This document shows, piece after piece, positions 8,116-15,890 of a stretch of 64,000 nt of DNA. The notes under the pieces are model-generated. The model worked only from the letters and a program-made list of their open reading frames with translations. It searched no databases and was not told the DNA's origin. Positions within the stretch are counted from its first letter, which is position 1; each line of letters starts with the position of its first letter. Location of the stretch: assembly GCA_965214435.1 (NCBI GenBank), contig OZ243960.1:2666001-2730000 (forward strand), in the 5' to 3' direction. Source of the stretch: Rubrobacter_A sp965214435 (lineage in GTDB: Bacteria; Actinomycetota; Rubrobacteria; Rubrobacterales; Rubrobacteraceae). Position numbers and translations under genes: made by a program.

Positions 8116-9204
8116 CTACCGGCCGGCGGCTTCTTTGGCTTTTACGAAGTCGTCGTAGTTGTCGGTAAAGGTGTGTTTGTCGCCGCCCGCGTCGAGGACG
8201 TAGTACTGGTAGCTCGTATCCGCCGGCTCCAAGGCCGCCTTGATCGACTCCAGACCCGGATCCGCTATCGGTCCTGGAGGGAGTCCTTTTATCTTGTAGG
8301 TATTATACGGAGAGTCTACTTCCAGGTCTTCTAGCGAGAGGTTCTCTTTAGGCTTGCCGAGGGCGTACTGGATCGTGGCGTCGATCTGTAGCGGCATGTC
8401 TTCGCGGAGCCGGTTGTAGATCACCGAGGCTACCAGCGGCCGTTCTTCGTCGTTGGCGGCTTCTTTCTCGATAAGCGAGGCGACGGTCAAGATCTCGTAC
8501 TCGGAGAGTCCCAACGACTCCTGGGCCTCTTCTATATCTAGCCCCTGGGTTTCTTGCAGGTACTGACCGAGCATGCGGTCCACTACTACCGGAGCGTCGA
8601 CTCCTTCCTCAAACTCGTACTTCTTCGGAAACAGGAAACCTTCGGTCGTCTGGATCCCAGGGCCTTCCAGAAATGCGTAGCCGTAGTCCGTCCGGCGGGC
8701 CGCATCTTCAAAGTCCTCCACGGAGATGTCGCTCTGTTTGGCTACCGTCCGGGCGGTCTGATCGAGGGTCAGCCCTTCCGGGATCGTCATGGTAAAGGTC
8801 GGCGTCTCCTGGCCGGCGCTTAGCGTCGCCAGTATTTCCTGGTTATTGGTCTCGGGCGGTATCCGGTACTCGCCGGGTTTTAGATCCGCGGCCGCCCCTT
8901 CCACGCGCGCCTCAAGTTTAAAGACCGTAGCGTTGCCTATAGCCCCGGAGTCCGCGAGCTTCGTCGCCACGCTGTCGAGCGTGTCGCCCTCCTCCACCGT
9001 GACCACCACGGAACCTTTGCCCGCGGCCTGCTCGCTGTCAAAAGCGAAGGTAAAGAGCAGGTACACGAGGCCGAGCACGCACGCCAGCAGCGCCACCCCC
9101 AGAAGCGCGGGGATTAGCCTCAGCCCTTTACCACGATCTACAGCCCCTAAAGCCGCAAGACGCTCTTCGAGGTCCGTCTCTCGGTGCTTATCTTGGTGCT
9201 TCAA
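8116..9204 (-). CDS. mltG: Endolytic transglycosylase MltG (YceG family)
   Basis: MltG cleaves nascent peptidoglycan strands at the outer face of the membrane. The 362-residue protein has a short cytoplasmic N terminus, one membrane segment at about residues 30-53 (LIPALLGVALLACVLGLVYL), a LysM-like section (TLDSVATKLADSG), and the YceG catalytic domain with the conserved glutamate in ASLIEKEA, then SVIYNRLREDMPLQ, and DATIQYALG. It overlaps ruvX by 17 bases, showing tight coupling. Confidence 0.95.
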   Translation of the reverse strand: MKHQDKHRETDLEERLAALGAVDRGKGLRLIPALLGVALLACVLGLVYLLFTFAFDSEQAAGKGSVVVTVEEGDTLDSVATKLADSGAIGNATVFKLEARVEGAAADLKPGEYRIPPETNNQEILATLSAGQETPTFTMTIPEGLTLDQTARTVAKQSDISVEDFEDAARRTDYGYAFLEGPGIQTTEGFLFPKKYEFEEGVDAPVVVDRMLGQYLQETQGLDIEEAQESLGLSEYEILTVASLIEKEAANDEERPLVASVIYNRLREDMPLQIDATIQYALGKPKENLSLEDLEVDSPYNTYKIKGLPPGPIADPGLESIKAALEPADTSYQYYVLDAGGDKHTFTDNYDDFVKAKEAAGR

Positions 9205-9682
9205 CTCTCCCCCTGCTGTCCAGATACTCTTGCAGTATCCGGGCCGCCGCCAGGTGATCCACGCGCTCCTTGGTCCCCGCCTTCCTGCGCCGCTTCCCTC
9301 CGCGAGGAGTCCCCCCTCGCGCCACGCGGGTCGTGAAACGCTCGTCCCACTCCACGAACTCAGTGCCGGGAAAAAGGACTTTCAACCCGGCTATTGTATC
9401 CAAAACCCGGCGGGCTTGAAGACCCACCTCTCCTCCGAGGGTTTTTGGCACCCCCACAACCACCTCCGAGACGCCGTATTCGCGGACGAGAACAGCGAGG
9501 TAATCGGCTAGTTCCCCGCTCGCCACGATCTCTAACGGCCGGGCCAGAAAGCGGGTTTCGTCCGAGATAGCGACCCCAGTCCGAACTTCTCCCACATCGA
9601 GCGCCGCAACACGCCTTGCGAAGCGCCCTGCGAAGCGTCCCGGCTTTTGCTCCGGCGGGAAGCCGTCCGGAGGGTTATGCAT
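9188..9682 (-). CDS. ruvX: Putative pre-16S rRNA nuclease / Holliday-junction resolvase-like RuvX (YqgF)
   Basis: This is an RNase H-fold nuclease of the YqgF/RuvX family, implicated in 16S rRNA 5'-end processing. The 164 residues hold the first acidic motif ALDVGEVRTGVAISD, the VVVGVPKTLGG strand, WDERFTTRVA, and the C-terminal acidic helix DHLAAARILQEYL. The ATG overlaps the alaS stop by eight bases. An N-terminal extension of about 25 residues rich in R, P and G precedes the domain. alaS-ruvX-mltG order is common in Gram-positives. Confidence 0.92.
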   Translation of the reverse strand: MHNPPDGFPPEQKPGRFAGRFARRVAALDVGEVRTGVAISDETRFLARPLEIVASGELADYLAVLVREYGVSEVVVGVPKTLGGEVGLQARRVLDTIAGLKVLFPGTEFVEWDERFTTRVARGGTPRGGKRRRKAGTKERVDHLAAARILQEYLDSRGRVEAPR

Positions 9683-12365
9683 CGGTGCCGGCGGCGGTCA
9701 ACCTCTCTTCTAAGACTTCCCGCACCCGCGAGAGTGCCTCCGGGATGGCCGAAAGGTCGCCGCCTCCAGCCTGGGCCATGGTCGGGCCTCCCCCGCCACC
9801 GCCACCCAGGATGCCGGAGACCTCGCGGACGACCTCGCCCGCCGGAACCTTTTTGGATACATCTGGGTGAAGGTTTGCGACTAGAAGGGCCTTGCCACCG
9901 ACTTCGGCGGCGAGCACCACGGCCGCCGGTCCCCCGAGCCGGTTCCGGACGTCGTCGGAGATCTGGCGCAGACCTCCGGCGTCCGCCGCTACTACCTGAC
10001 CGGTAACGACCTTTGCCCCATCGACCGAAACGGCGTTCTCCACCAGGCTGCCAACCTCTTCCAGCCCGGCTTTTAGCGCCTGTTCTTTTACAGCTTCCCG
10101 GGCTTCCTGGACCTCTCCCCGCAGACCCTCGACCGCCGCCGGAAGCTCCTCCACCCCGACCCGGAGCCGGCCCGAAGCTTCCTCGGCCTTTTCCGCGGTA
10201 TCCAGCAGATAGCGCAGACCCTCGCGGCCGGTAAGGACTTCTATACGGTAGAGGTCCGCGCCGTGCTTGCGGTTGGAGAGTATCTTGAACGCCCCGACCT
10301 CGGCGGTACCCCGCACGTGCGTACCGCCGCACAACTCGCGGGAAAAACCGTCTATCTCGACGATCCGCACGAGCTCGCCGTACTTTTCTCCAAAGAGCAT
10401 CATCGCCCCGAGGTTGCGGGCTTCTTCGAGCGTAGTCGTGAAGTACCGTACCGGCTGGTTCTCCGTTACCTTGAGCAGGCACAACTCCGCGATGTGCGAA
10501 AGCTCTTCCTCGCCGACTCTACCGGCGTACCGGTAGTCAAAGCGCAGCCGGTCGGGTCCGACGTAGCTTCCGGCCTGCACCACGTCCTTACCGAGCACCG
10601 CCCGCAAGGCCCAGTGCAGGACGTGGGTCGCCGTGTGGTTAGCCTCAACCTGCTGGCGGCGCACCCGGTTTATGGAAGCCGTGACCGCCTCCCCAGCCGC
10701 TACCGCACTGGCATTGCCGGCCTCCGCCGCATCGTGGTCGGCCCGCGCCCGGAGCACCTGGTAACCGCCGGCCGGTATCACGTCCAGTACCTCTAGCTGC
10801 CCGTTCTCCGTGGCGACCCAACCTTCGTCGGCGACCTGCCCGCCGCCGGTGGCGTAGAACGGGTTCTCGGCCAGAACTATGTATAGCTCGTCGCGGGTCT
10901 CCGGCACCGCCTCGACGGCGAGCACCCTTGTTTCGACCTGCTCCCGCTCGTACCCAACGAAACGGCTCTTCAGGTCTTCGTCCCGGAAGGCGGCCACGGC
11001 CCGGTCGTAGCCCCCTGTCGCCTGCCGGGCACGCTCGCGCTGGCTCTCCATCGCCGCCTCGAACTGGGCCTCGTCCAGCGACAGTCCCCTCTCGGCCAGG
11101 ACTTCCCGCGTCACCTCGACCGGAAAACCGTAGGTATCGTGCAGGATAAAAGCGACCTCGCCCGGGAAGTTGCGGCTACCCTCTAGCCGCCCTATCTCCC
11201 CCTCGAGCAGGCTCATGCCGGAAGAGTAGATCTCGACAAAGCGCGCCGCCTCGCCGGTTACGATGCGCCGGATCTCACCCCGCGCCTCCTCCAACTCCCC
11301 GTAGACCTCGCCCATGCTGTCCACCACGGTCTCCGCAAGTTCCGCTATCCCGTCCGGTCCTAACCCGAGCCTGGAGTATGCCTGCAAAGCTGCTCGACGT
11401 ATTATGCGTCGTAAAACGTACTCCCGGCGCTGGTTGCCGGGCCTCACACCGTCGGCTACAAGGAACGCTATGCTCCGGGCGTGATCCCCGATTATATACA
11501 GCGCCCGGTCTACCGCCTCGGACTCGCCGCGCTTCTTACCGGATAACTCTTCGGCTTTCTCCAGAATCGGGGTGTAGAGGTCGGTATCGTAGACCGAGCG
11601 GACACCCTGGCAGACGGCGGTGGTCCGTTCCAGGCCCATCCCGGTGTCGATGCCGGTCTTGCCTAGAGGGACTAGGGTCCCGTCTTTGCGCTGCTCGTAC
11701 TGGTTAAAGACGAGGTTCCAGATCTCCAGGAACCGAGCGTCGCCGTCTTCGCGACCCGGACCGTAGCGGGCGTCGGCCAGCGGGTCGCCAAGTCCGAACT
11801 CCTCGCCGTAGTCGTAGTAGACCTCCGAGCACGGACCGCAAGGCCCCGACTCACCCGGCGGCCCCCACCAGTTCTCGCTCTTCGGGAGGCCGAAGATACG
11901 TTCTTCGGGGACGCCGACCTCGGTCCAGAACTTTCGGGCTTCGAGGTCTTCAGGGGCGCTCTCGTCACCCTCAAAGACCGTGATCCAGAGCCGTTCGGGA
12001 GCCAGCCCCAACTCCCCGGTCAGAAACTCCCAGGCGTACTCGACGGCCTCTTTCTTGAAATAGTCCCCGAAGGAGAAGTTGCCGAGCATCTCGAAAAAGG
12101 TCAGGTGGGTACCGTCCCCGACCTCTTCGATGTCGTTGTCCTTGCCGCCGGCGCGCATGCACTTCTGGACGCTCACGGCCCGGGAGGTCGGCGGCGTCTC
12201 CTGGCCGGTGAAAAAGGTAATAAACTGCTGCATACCGGCAGTGGTGAGTAGTACCGTCGGGTCATTGTGCGGTACCAGAGATGAACTCGGGTACAGCCGG
12301 TGCCCTCTGTCGGTAAAGAAGTCTAGGAATTTCTGGCGGATCTCGGTGCTTTTCATAGTTTTCAT
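9675..12365 (-). CDS. alaS: Alanyl-tRNA synthetase AlaS
   Basis: This charges tRNA-Ala with alanine and edits mischarged Ser/Gly. The 896 residues contain the N-terminal class II core (TEIRQKFLDFFTDRGH, LTTAGMQQF), the editing-domain HTATHVLHWAL metal motif with the later CGGTHV, and the C-terminal DHHA1/C-Ala region ending in a glycine stretch (ILGGGGGGGPTMAQAGG). The length is normal. An ATG three codons in is an alternative start. It lies 21 bp downstream of the SigB-type sigma gene, so sigma and alaS are probably on one transcript. Confidence 0.97.
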   Translation of the reverse strand: MKTMKSTEIRQKFLDFFTDRGHRLYPSSSLVPHNDPTVLLTTAGMQQFITFFTGQETPPTSRAVSVQKCMRAGGKDNDIEEVGDGTHLTFFEMLGNFSFGDYFKKEAVEYAWEFLTGELGLAPERLWITVFEGDESAPEDLEARKFWTEVGVPEERIFGLPKSENWWGPPGESGPCGPCSEVYYDYGEEFGLGDPLADARYGPGREDGDARFLEIWNLVFNQYEQRKDGTLVPLGKTGIDTGMGLERTTAVCQGVRSVYDTDLYTPILEKAEELSGKKRGESEAVDRALYIIGDHARSIAFLVADGVRPGNQRREYVLRRIIRRAALQAYSRLGLGPDGIAELAETVVDSMGEVYGELEEARGEIRRIVTGEAARFVEIYSSGMSLLEGEIGRLEGSRNFPGEVAFILHDTYGFPVEVTREVLAERGLSLDEAQFEAAMESQRERARQATGGYDRAVAAFRDEDLKSRFVGYEREQVETRVLAVEAVPETRDELYIVLAENPFYATGGGQVADEGWVATENGQLEVLDVIPAGGYQVLRARADHDAAEAGNASAVAAGEAVTASINRVRRQQVEANHTATHVLHWALRAVLGKDVVQAGSYVGPDRLRFDYRYAGRVGEEELSHIAELCLLKVTENQPVRYFTTTLEEARNLGAMMLFGEKYGELVRIVEIDGFSRELCGGTHVRGTAEVGAFKILSNRKHGADLYRIEVLTGREGLRYLLDTAEKAEEASGRLRVGVEELPAAVEGLRGEVQEAREAVKEQALKAGLEEVGSLVENAVSVDGAKVVTGQVVAADAGGLRQISDDVRNRLGGPAAVVLAAEVGGKALLVANLHPDVSKKVPAGEVVREVSGILGGGGGGGPTMAQAGGGDLSAIPEALSRVREVLEERLTAAGTDA

Positions 12366-12386
12366 ACGGTAGATTGTACTTTTTCT

Positions 12387-13199
12387 CTAAACTTGTTTTT
12401 CCAGACGTTCGAGGTCCGTCCCGAGACGCTCGGCCTTGTCGCCCAACTCCCTGCGGAGGTCGTCGAGCGCCCGCCGCAAGAGACGGGAGACGTGCATCTG
12501 GCTGACGCCTATCTGCTGGGCTATCTCTGTCTGGGTCTTGCCCTCGTTAAAGCGTAGCCGCAGTATCGTCTGCTGCTGGTTTTTTAGGCCGCACATCGCG
12601 GACTGCAAGAGGAGCCGGTCTTCTATGCCGTCTATCGGGGAGTTCCCGTCGGCCTGGAGGTCGATGATCGTATCCCCCTCGGCGTCGTCCTGGTTGACCG
12701 GCGCATCGAGGCTGGTGGTATTGTACGCCCGCCCGAGCGTCAGGGCCTCGGCGACGCTCTCGACGTCGCTATTCAGGGTCTCGGCGAGCTCCTCCATCGT
12801 CGGGGAGCGGCCGGTCTTTACGGTCTCCTGGCGGATGGTCTCTTTTGCCGACTGGCGCAGTTCCTGCAGACCGCGCGGGACCCGCATCGCCCAGCCCTTA
12901 TCCCGGAAGTAACGTTTGATCTCCCCTAATATATTCGGCGTGGCGTAGGTCGAGAACTCTATCTGGCGGTCCACATCGAAGCGGTCGACAGCTTTTATGA
13001 GGCCGATGGACGCCACCTGCACGAGGTCTTCTATAGGTTCGCCCCGGCCGACGAACTTCCGGGCCAGGAACTCGACCAGCGGTAGTTGCTCCTGGATGAC
13101 CATCTCCCGCGCCCGCTCGTCGCCTTCTTTATGGTACCGGAGGAGCAGTCGCCGGGTACGGGCTTTGTCGGGCCGCCGGTAGCGCGAACGGCCGCTCAC
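12387..13199 (-). CDS. SigB/SigF/WhiG-type alternative sigma factor (group 3)
   Basis: An RNA polymerase sigma factor of the SigB/SigF stress and development group, 270 residues. Region 2 (EFLARKFVGRGEPIEDLVQ, then IEFSTYATPNILGEIKRYFRD), region 3 (PTMEELAETLN) and region 4 with its helix-turn-helix (QTEIAQQIGVSQMHVSRLLRRAL) are all visible. The GTG start overlaps the stop of the upstream RsbW-like gene (GTGA), as in classical rsbW-sigB pairs. Candidate target promoters lie in front of ureA and the histidine kinase. The exact SigB or SigF name cannot be fixed from sequence alone. Confidence 0.92.
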   Translation of the reverse strand: MSGRSRYRRPDKARTRRLLLRYHKEGDERAREMVIQEQLPLVEFLARKFVGRGEPIEDLVQVASIGLIKAVDRFDVDRQIEFSTYATPNILGEIKRYFRDKGWAMRVPRGLQELRQSAKETIRQETVKTGRSPTMEELAETLNSDVESVAEALTLGRAYNTTSLDAPVNQDDAEGDTIIDLQADGNSPIDGIEDRLLLQSAMCGLKNQQQTILRLRFNEGKTQTEIAQQIGVSQMHVSRLLRRALDDLRRELGDKAERLGTDLERLEKQV

Positions 13200-13513
13200 G
13201 ACACCAACTCCACGATGGTGCGCCAGTTAGCTCCAGGGGTACCTCCACCCTCCGGCGCATCCCACACCTCGGCGTAGATCCGCTCTTCCCCCACAGAGAA
13301 CCGGTAGCTGGTAGTGTCCCCCCCGGAATGGAGGTCTTCCAGAACTTCTATACTCTCCTCCAGGTTGCCGAGCCCGATACCGGCCCGGGTAGCGAGCCCG
13401 GCGAGAACCACCCCCACGCACGAACGCAGCCCCGCGACCGGCGGCAGGGTAAGGTAGGTGTACTCGCCGCCCATCCCCCGGTCTCCATCCGGCTTCTGCG
13501 CTACGATCTCCAC
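13196..13513 (-). CDS. RsbW-like ATPase-fold anti-sigma candidate with degenerate ATP site
   Basis: A 105-residue frame immediately upstream of and overlapping the sigma gene by four bases. Its helix AGLRSCVGVVLAGLATRAGIGLGNLEESIEVLED aligns with the dimer and N-box helices of RsbW/SpoIIAB kinases. The N-box asparagine is missing (EVLEDLHSGGD), the G1 box is reduced to EVWDAPEGGG, and no G2 box is seen. A GTG at 13511-13513 is taken as start; an ATG twenty codons in (MGGEYTYL) is an alternative. Position and fold suggest it controls the sigma factor; loss of kinase residues suggests binding without phosphorylation. Both are inference. Confidence 0.65.
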   Translation of the reverse strand: MEIVAQKPDGDRGMGGEYTYLTLPPVAGLRSCVGVVLAGLATRAGIGLGNLEESIEVLEDLHSGGDTTSYRFSVGEERIYAEVWDAPEGGGTPGANWRTIVELVS

Positions 13514-13839
13514 TCCTCCCCGCTGCTGGCGATAGGCTCTGTCAGGTCTTCTTCGAGTCGGGGCTCCGTGGTTTCCACATCCCCGAGAGAAGGGTCGTGG
13601 GCGATGCTGCGTCCGGAGGGCTCGCCGCCGTGGGTCTCCAGGTCTTCCAGGATCTCCGCCCGCCGCCGGGCCGAAGCCTCGCGGGCGGCGGCGACCGCGC
13701 CGGCAAACCGTCTCCGGACCACCGGAGGAAGGTTTCGGGCTCTTTCCGGTAGCTGTTTGCGGAACTCGTCGTTTGTCGCGTAGACCGTACCGACCGCGCC
13801 GATTACGGCTCCTGCTATCAACTTTCCCCAACCGTCCAA
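13501..13839 (-). CDS. YtxH-like small membrane-associated protein
   Basis: A 112-residue protein starting at a TTG (13837-13839) with GGAGG five bases ahead. One glycine-rich hydrophobic segment (LIAGAVIGAVGTVYA) is followed by an arginine/alanine-rich helical stretch and an acidic tail. This layout is seen in YtxH-type general stress proteins. It sits between a DUF948 protein and the anti-sigma candidate and overlaps the latter by 13 bases. YtxH and DUF948 genes are often neighbours in Gram-positives. Confidence 0.65.
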   Translation of the reverse strand: MDGWGKLIAGAVIGAVGTVYATNDEFRKQLPERARNLPPVVRRRFAGAVAAAREASARRRAEILEDLETHGGEPSGRSIAHDPSLGDVETTEPRLEEDLTEPIASSGEEWRS

Positions 13840-14295
13840 CTAAACCTCCTCCGGGCTCTTCTCAGTGCGTGTGTACCGGACGTTCGGACGAGGGTCTTCG
13901 GCTCTGGGCTCCGGGGCGGCTTCGTCTTCCGGGGCCGGCTCCCGGCCGAAAAAGGTGCTCAAACCCTTTGATAGACCGGCCGTCGCCGAAGAGAGCGTTA
14001 TAACCCCGCCCCGGACTCCGCGAGTTATTACGGTCGTGGTCTGGTCGAGTTCGCCGGTAATACCCGCCACGTCCCCGACCGCCGTGTCGAGTTGAGAGAG
14101 CTGGCTGTTTATGTTGTCCACCGTGGTGTGGGTCTTACCCAGGAGCGGCACGACCTGCTCGGAGACCTCTTTCAAAGTCTGTTCGGTTGTGGAGAAGATC
14201 CGGGCCAGCCGCAAGAACATCCAGGCCAGCAGCAGAAAAGCTACCGCGAGCGCCACGTACAGTATTACTTTTGCTATCTCGACAACTATATCCAA
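13840..14295 (-). CDS. DUF948 family membrane protein
   Basis: A 151-residue protein with one N-terminal membrane segment (IAKVILYVALAVAFLLLAWMFL) followed by a heptad-rich coiled region (TLKEVSEQVVPLLGKTHTTVDNI) and an acidic, proline-rich tail. This is the DUF948 layout. The TTG at 14293-14295 was chosen because GGGAGG lies about 11 bases upstream; the frame is open 13 codons further. It is placed directly ahead of the YtxH-like gene, with no gap. Function unknown; general stress or envelope roles are only suggested by the company it keeps. Confidence 0.7.
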   Translation of the reverse strand: MDIVVEIAKVILYVALAVAFLLLAWMFLRLARIFSTTEQTLKEVSEQVVPLLGKTHTTVDNINSQLSQLDTAVGDVAGITGELDQTTTVITRGVRGGVITLSSATAGLSKGLSTFFGREPAPEDEAAPEPRAEDPRPNVRYTRTEKSPEEV

Positions 14296-14379
14296 TTTAG
14301 CGCACACCTCCCAGTTCGTCCCTGCGCGACCCACGGTCTTGACGCGCCCCGCGGCACACCCGCCGCATTATAACCCGGT

Positions 14380-15441
14380 CTAGTTGCGGCGCAGCGTAAC
14401 CCCGCCGCCGACTACCTTATCCCCGTCACCCGTGTAGAAGACCGCCGACTGCCCCGGCGCCACCCCGAGGACCGGCTCCGAGAGCCGGGCTACCCACTCC
14501 CCTTCTCCAGCCTCTTCAACCTCGCACGAGACCGGCGAACTGTTGTACCGGACCTGCACCGCCGCCGACTCCTCCGGGGAGAGAAACCAGTTCAACCCTC
14601 CAACCCGGACCTCCCGGGTCTGGAGGTTCTTTTTACGCCCGACGACCACCTGTTGGGTCTCTGGCCGGACCTCGGTCACGTACATCGGCTCCGGCGCCGA
14701 GAGGCCGAGCCCCCGGCGCTGGCCGACCGTGTAATCTACGACGCCCGCGTGACGGCCCAGGACCTCTCCACCCGTGTCTACTATCTCCCCGGGCTCCGCC
14801 GCGACGTTCTTGCGGACAAAGCGCCGGTAGTTCCCGTCTGGGATAAAGCAGATGTCCTGACTCTCGGGCGTGCGAGCTACGGCGAGCCCCCGGTCGGCGG
14901 CGATGGCCCGCACCTCGTCTTTCTCGTAATCCCCGAGCGGGAAAAGGGTCCGTGAGAGTAGCTCCTTGGGGACCGGCCACAATACGTAGGTCTGGTCTTT
15001 ACGGGCGTCCGCCGCCCGGGAGAGCGCCGGTCGGCCGCCACTGTACGAAACCCGGGCGTAGTGTCCGGTGGCTATGTGGTCATAGCCTAGCTGGTCGGCC
15101 ACCATCGCCGCCGCCTGAAACTTTACATGCGCGTTGCACGAGACGCATGGGTTCGGGGTCCGGCCCGCGGCGTACGAGCCGACAAAGTCTTGCATGACGC
15201 GCTTGTTAAACAGGTCTTTGAGGTTCAGTGTAAAGTGCGCCAGCCCCATGCGGTGTGCGGTATCCCGGGCAAATAGAACGGTGTCCGGCGAGCAGCACGA
15301 GCGGCTCCCGGGTTCCCCGTCGTGGAGCCGGAACGTTACGCATACCACCTCATACCCGGCTTCTTTGAGCAGCAGCGCCGTTACCGCAGAGTCGACGCCG
15401 CCGCTCGTGGCGACTACCACGCTCTTACCCAACCTCACCAC
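14380..15441 (-). CDS. mnmA: tRNA 2-thiouridylase MnmA
   Basis: MnmA thiolates U34 of tRNA Lys/Glu/Gln using sulfur passed from a cysteine desulfurase. The P-loop SGGVDSAVTALLL is near residue 11, the catalytic cysteines lie in NPCVSCNAHVKF and ESQDICFI, and TGHYARV and YTVGQRRGLG are present. Length is about 353 residues. The frame is open upstream, but the family N terminus begins at the paired GTG codons at 15436-15441, overlapping the IscU-like gene by 17 bases. The desulfurase - IscU-like - mnmA order links sulfur supply to its user. Confidence 0.95.
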   Translation of the reverse strand: MVRLGKSVVVATSGGVDSAVTALLLKEAGYEVVCVTFRLHDGEPGSRSCCSPDTVLFARDTAHRMGLAHFTLNLKDLFNKRVMQDFVGSYAAGRTPNPCVSCNAHVKFQAAAMVADQLGYDHIATGHYARVSYSGGRPALSRAADARKDQTYVLWPVPKELLSRTLFPLGDYEKDEVRAIAADRGLAVARTPESQDICFIPDGNYRRFVRKNVAAEPGEIVDTGGEVLGRHAGVVDYTVGQRRGLGLSAPEPMYVTEVRPETQQVVVGRKKNLQTREVRVGGLNWFLSPEESAAVQVRYNSSPVSCEVEEAGEGEWVARLSEPVLGVAPGQSAVFYTGDGDKVVGGGVTLRRN

Positions 15442-15838
15442 CGTACCCTTCGACCAGCGCCGCGCCCGCGAGCCGGTCCCAGTAATCTTCAAACGCCTTG
15501 TGCATCGCGTCCAACACCAGCGTGAGCGCGTGGTCCTTGCCCTCCGGCAACGGACCGCCCAAGGCTTTCTCAAGGTCCCCACGCGAAACCTTTGCCGCCG
15601 AGACGAGCGGCCCACCGCCCGCCAACTCCGACAGCGCGGAGCCGGCCGCGATGCACGCCGCGCAACCGTAGACTCTATATTGTATTTCTTCCACCCTGTT
15701 CTCCTGGATACCTACCGTAAAGCGGGCTATATCTCCGCAGGCGGCGTCTCCGGACTCCCCGACACCGTCCGGGGAGGGTAGCTCGCCCACATTCCGGGGT
15801 TTTACGAGGTGCTCTATAACTTCAGGTCTGTAAGCCAT
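15425..15838 (-). CDS. IscU/NifU-N-like Fe-S scaffold or sulfur carrier lacking the third cysteine
   Basis: A 137-residue NifU N-terminal-domain protein. It keeps the first ligand Cys34 in AACGD and the second in YGCAAC (Cys59, with an extra Cys62), but the third site, normally His-Cys, reads KDHALTLVLDAMHKA, with His103 kept and the cysteine replaced by Ala104. It lies between cysteine desulfurase and mnmA and overlaps mnmA. Canonical IscU uses all three cysteines to build an Fe-S cluster. The missing one suggests a changed role, perhaps sulfur relay to MnmA. That role is inference. Confidence 0.8.
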   Translation of the reverse strand: MAYRPEVIEHLVKPRNVGELPSPDGVGESGDAACGDIARFTVGIQENRVEEIQYRVYGCAACIAAGSALSELAGGGPLVSAAKVSRGDLEKALGGPLPEGKDHALTLVLDAMHKAFEDYWDRLAGAALVEGYGGEVG

Positions 15839-15890
15839 GATCCATCCCTAGCGAGTATCTCAGAGCCGCCGGTTTGCGGAGGGCGATCCG

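Noticed and set aside
11378..11707. Plus-strand frame opposite alaS
   Set aside because: Arginine-rich antisense translation typical of GC-rich shadow frames.
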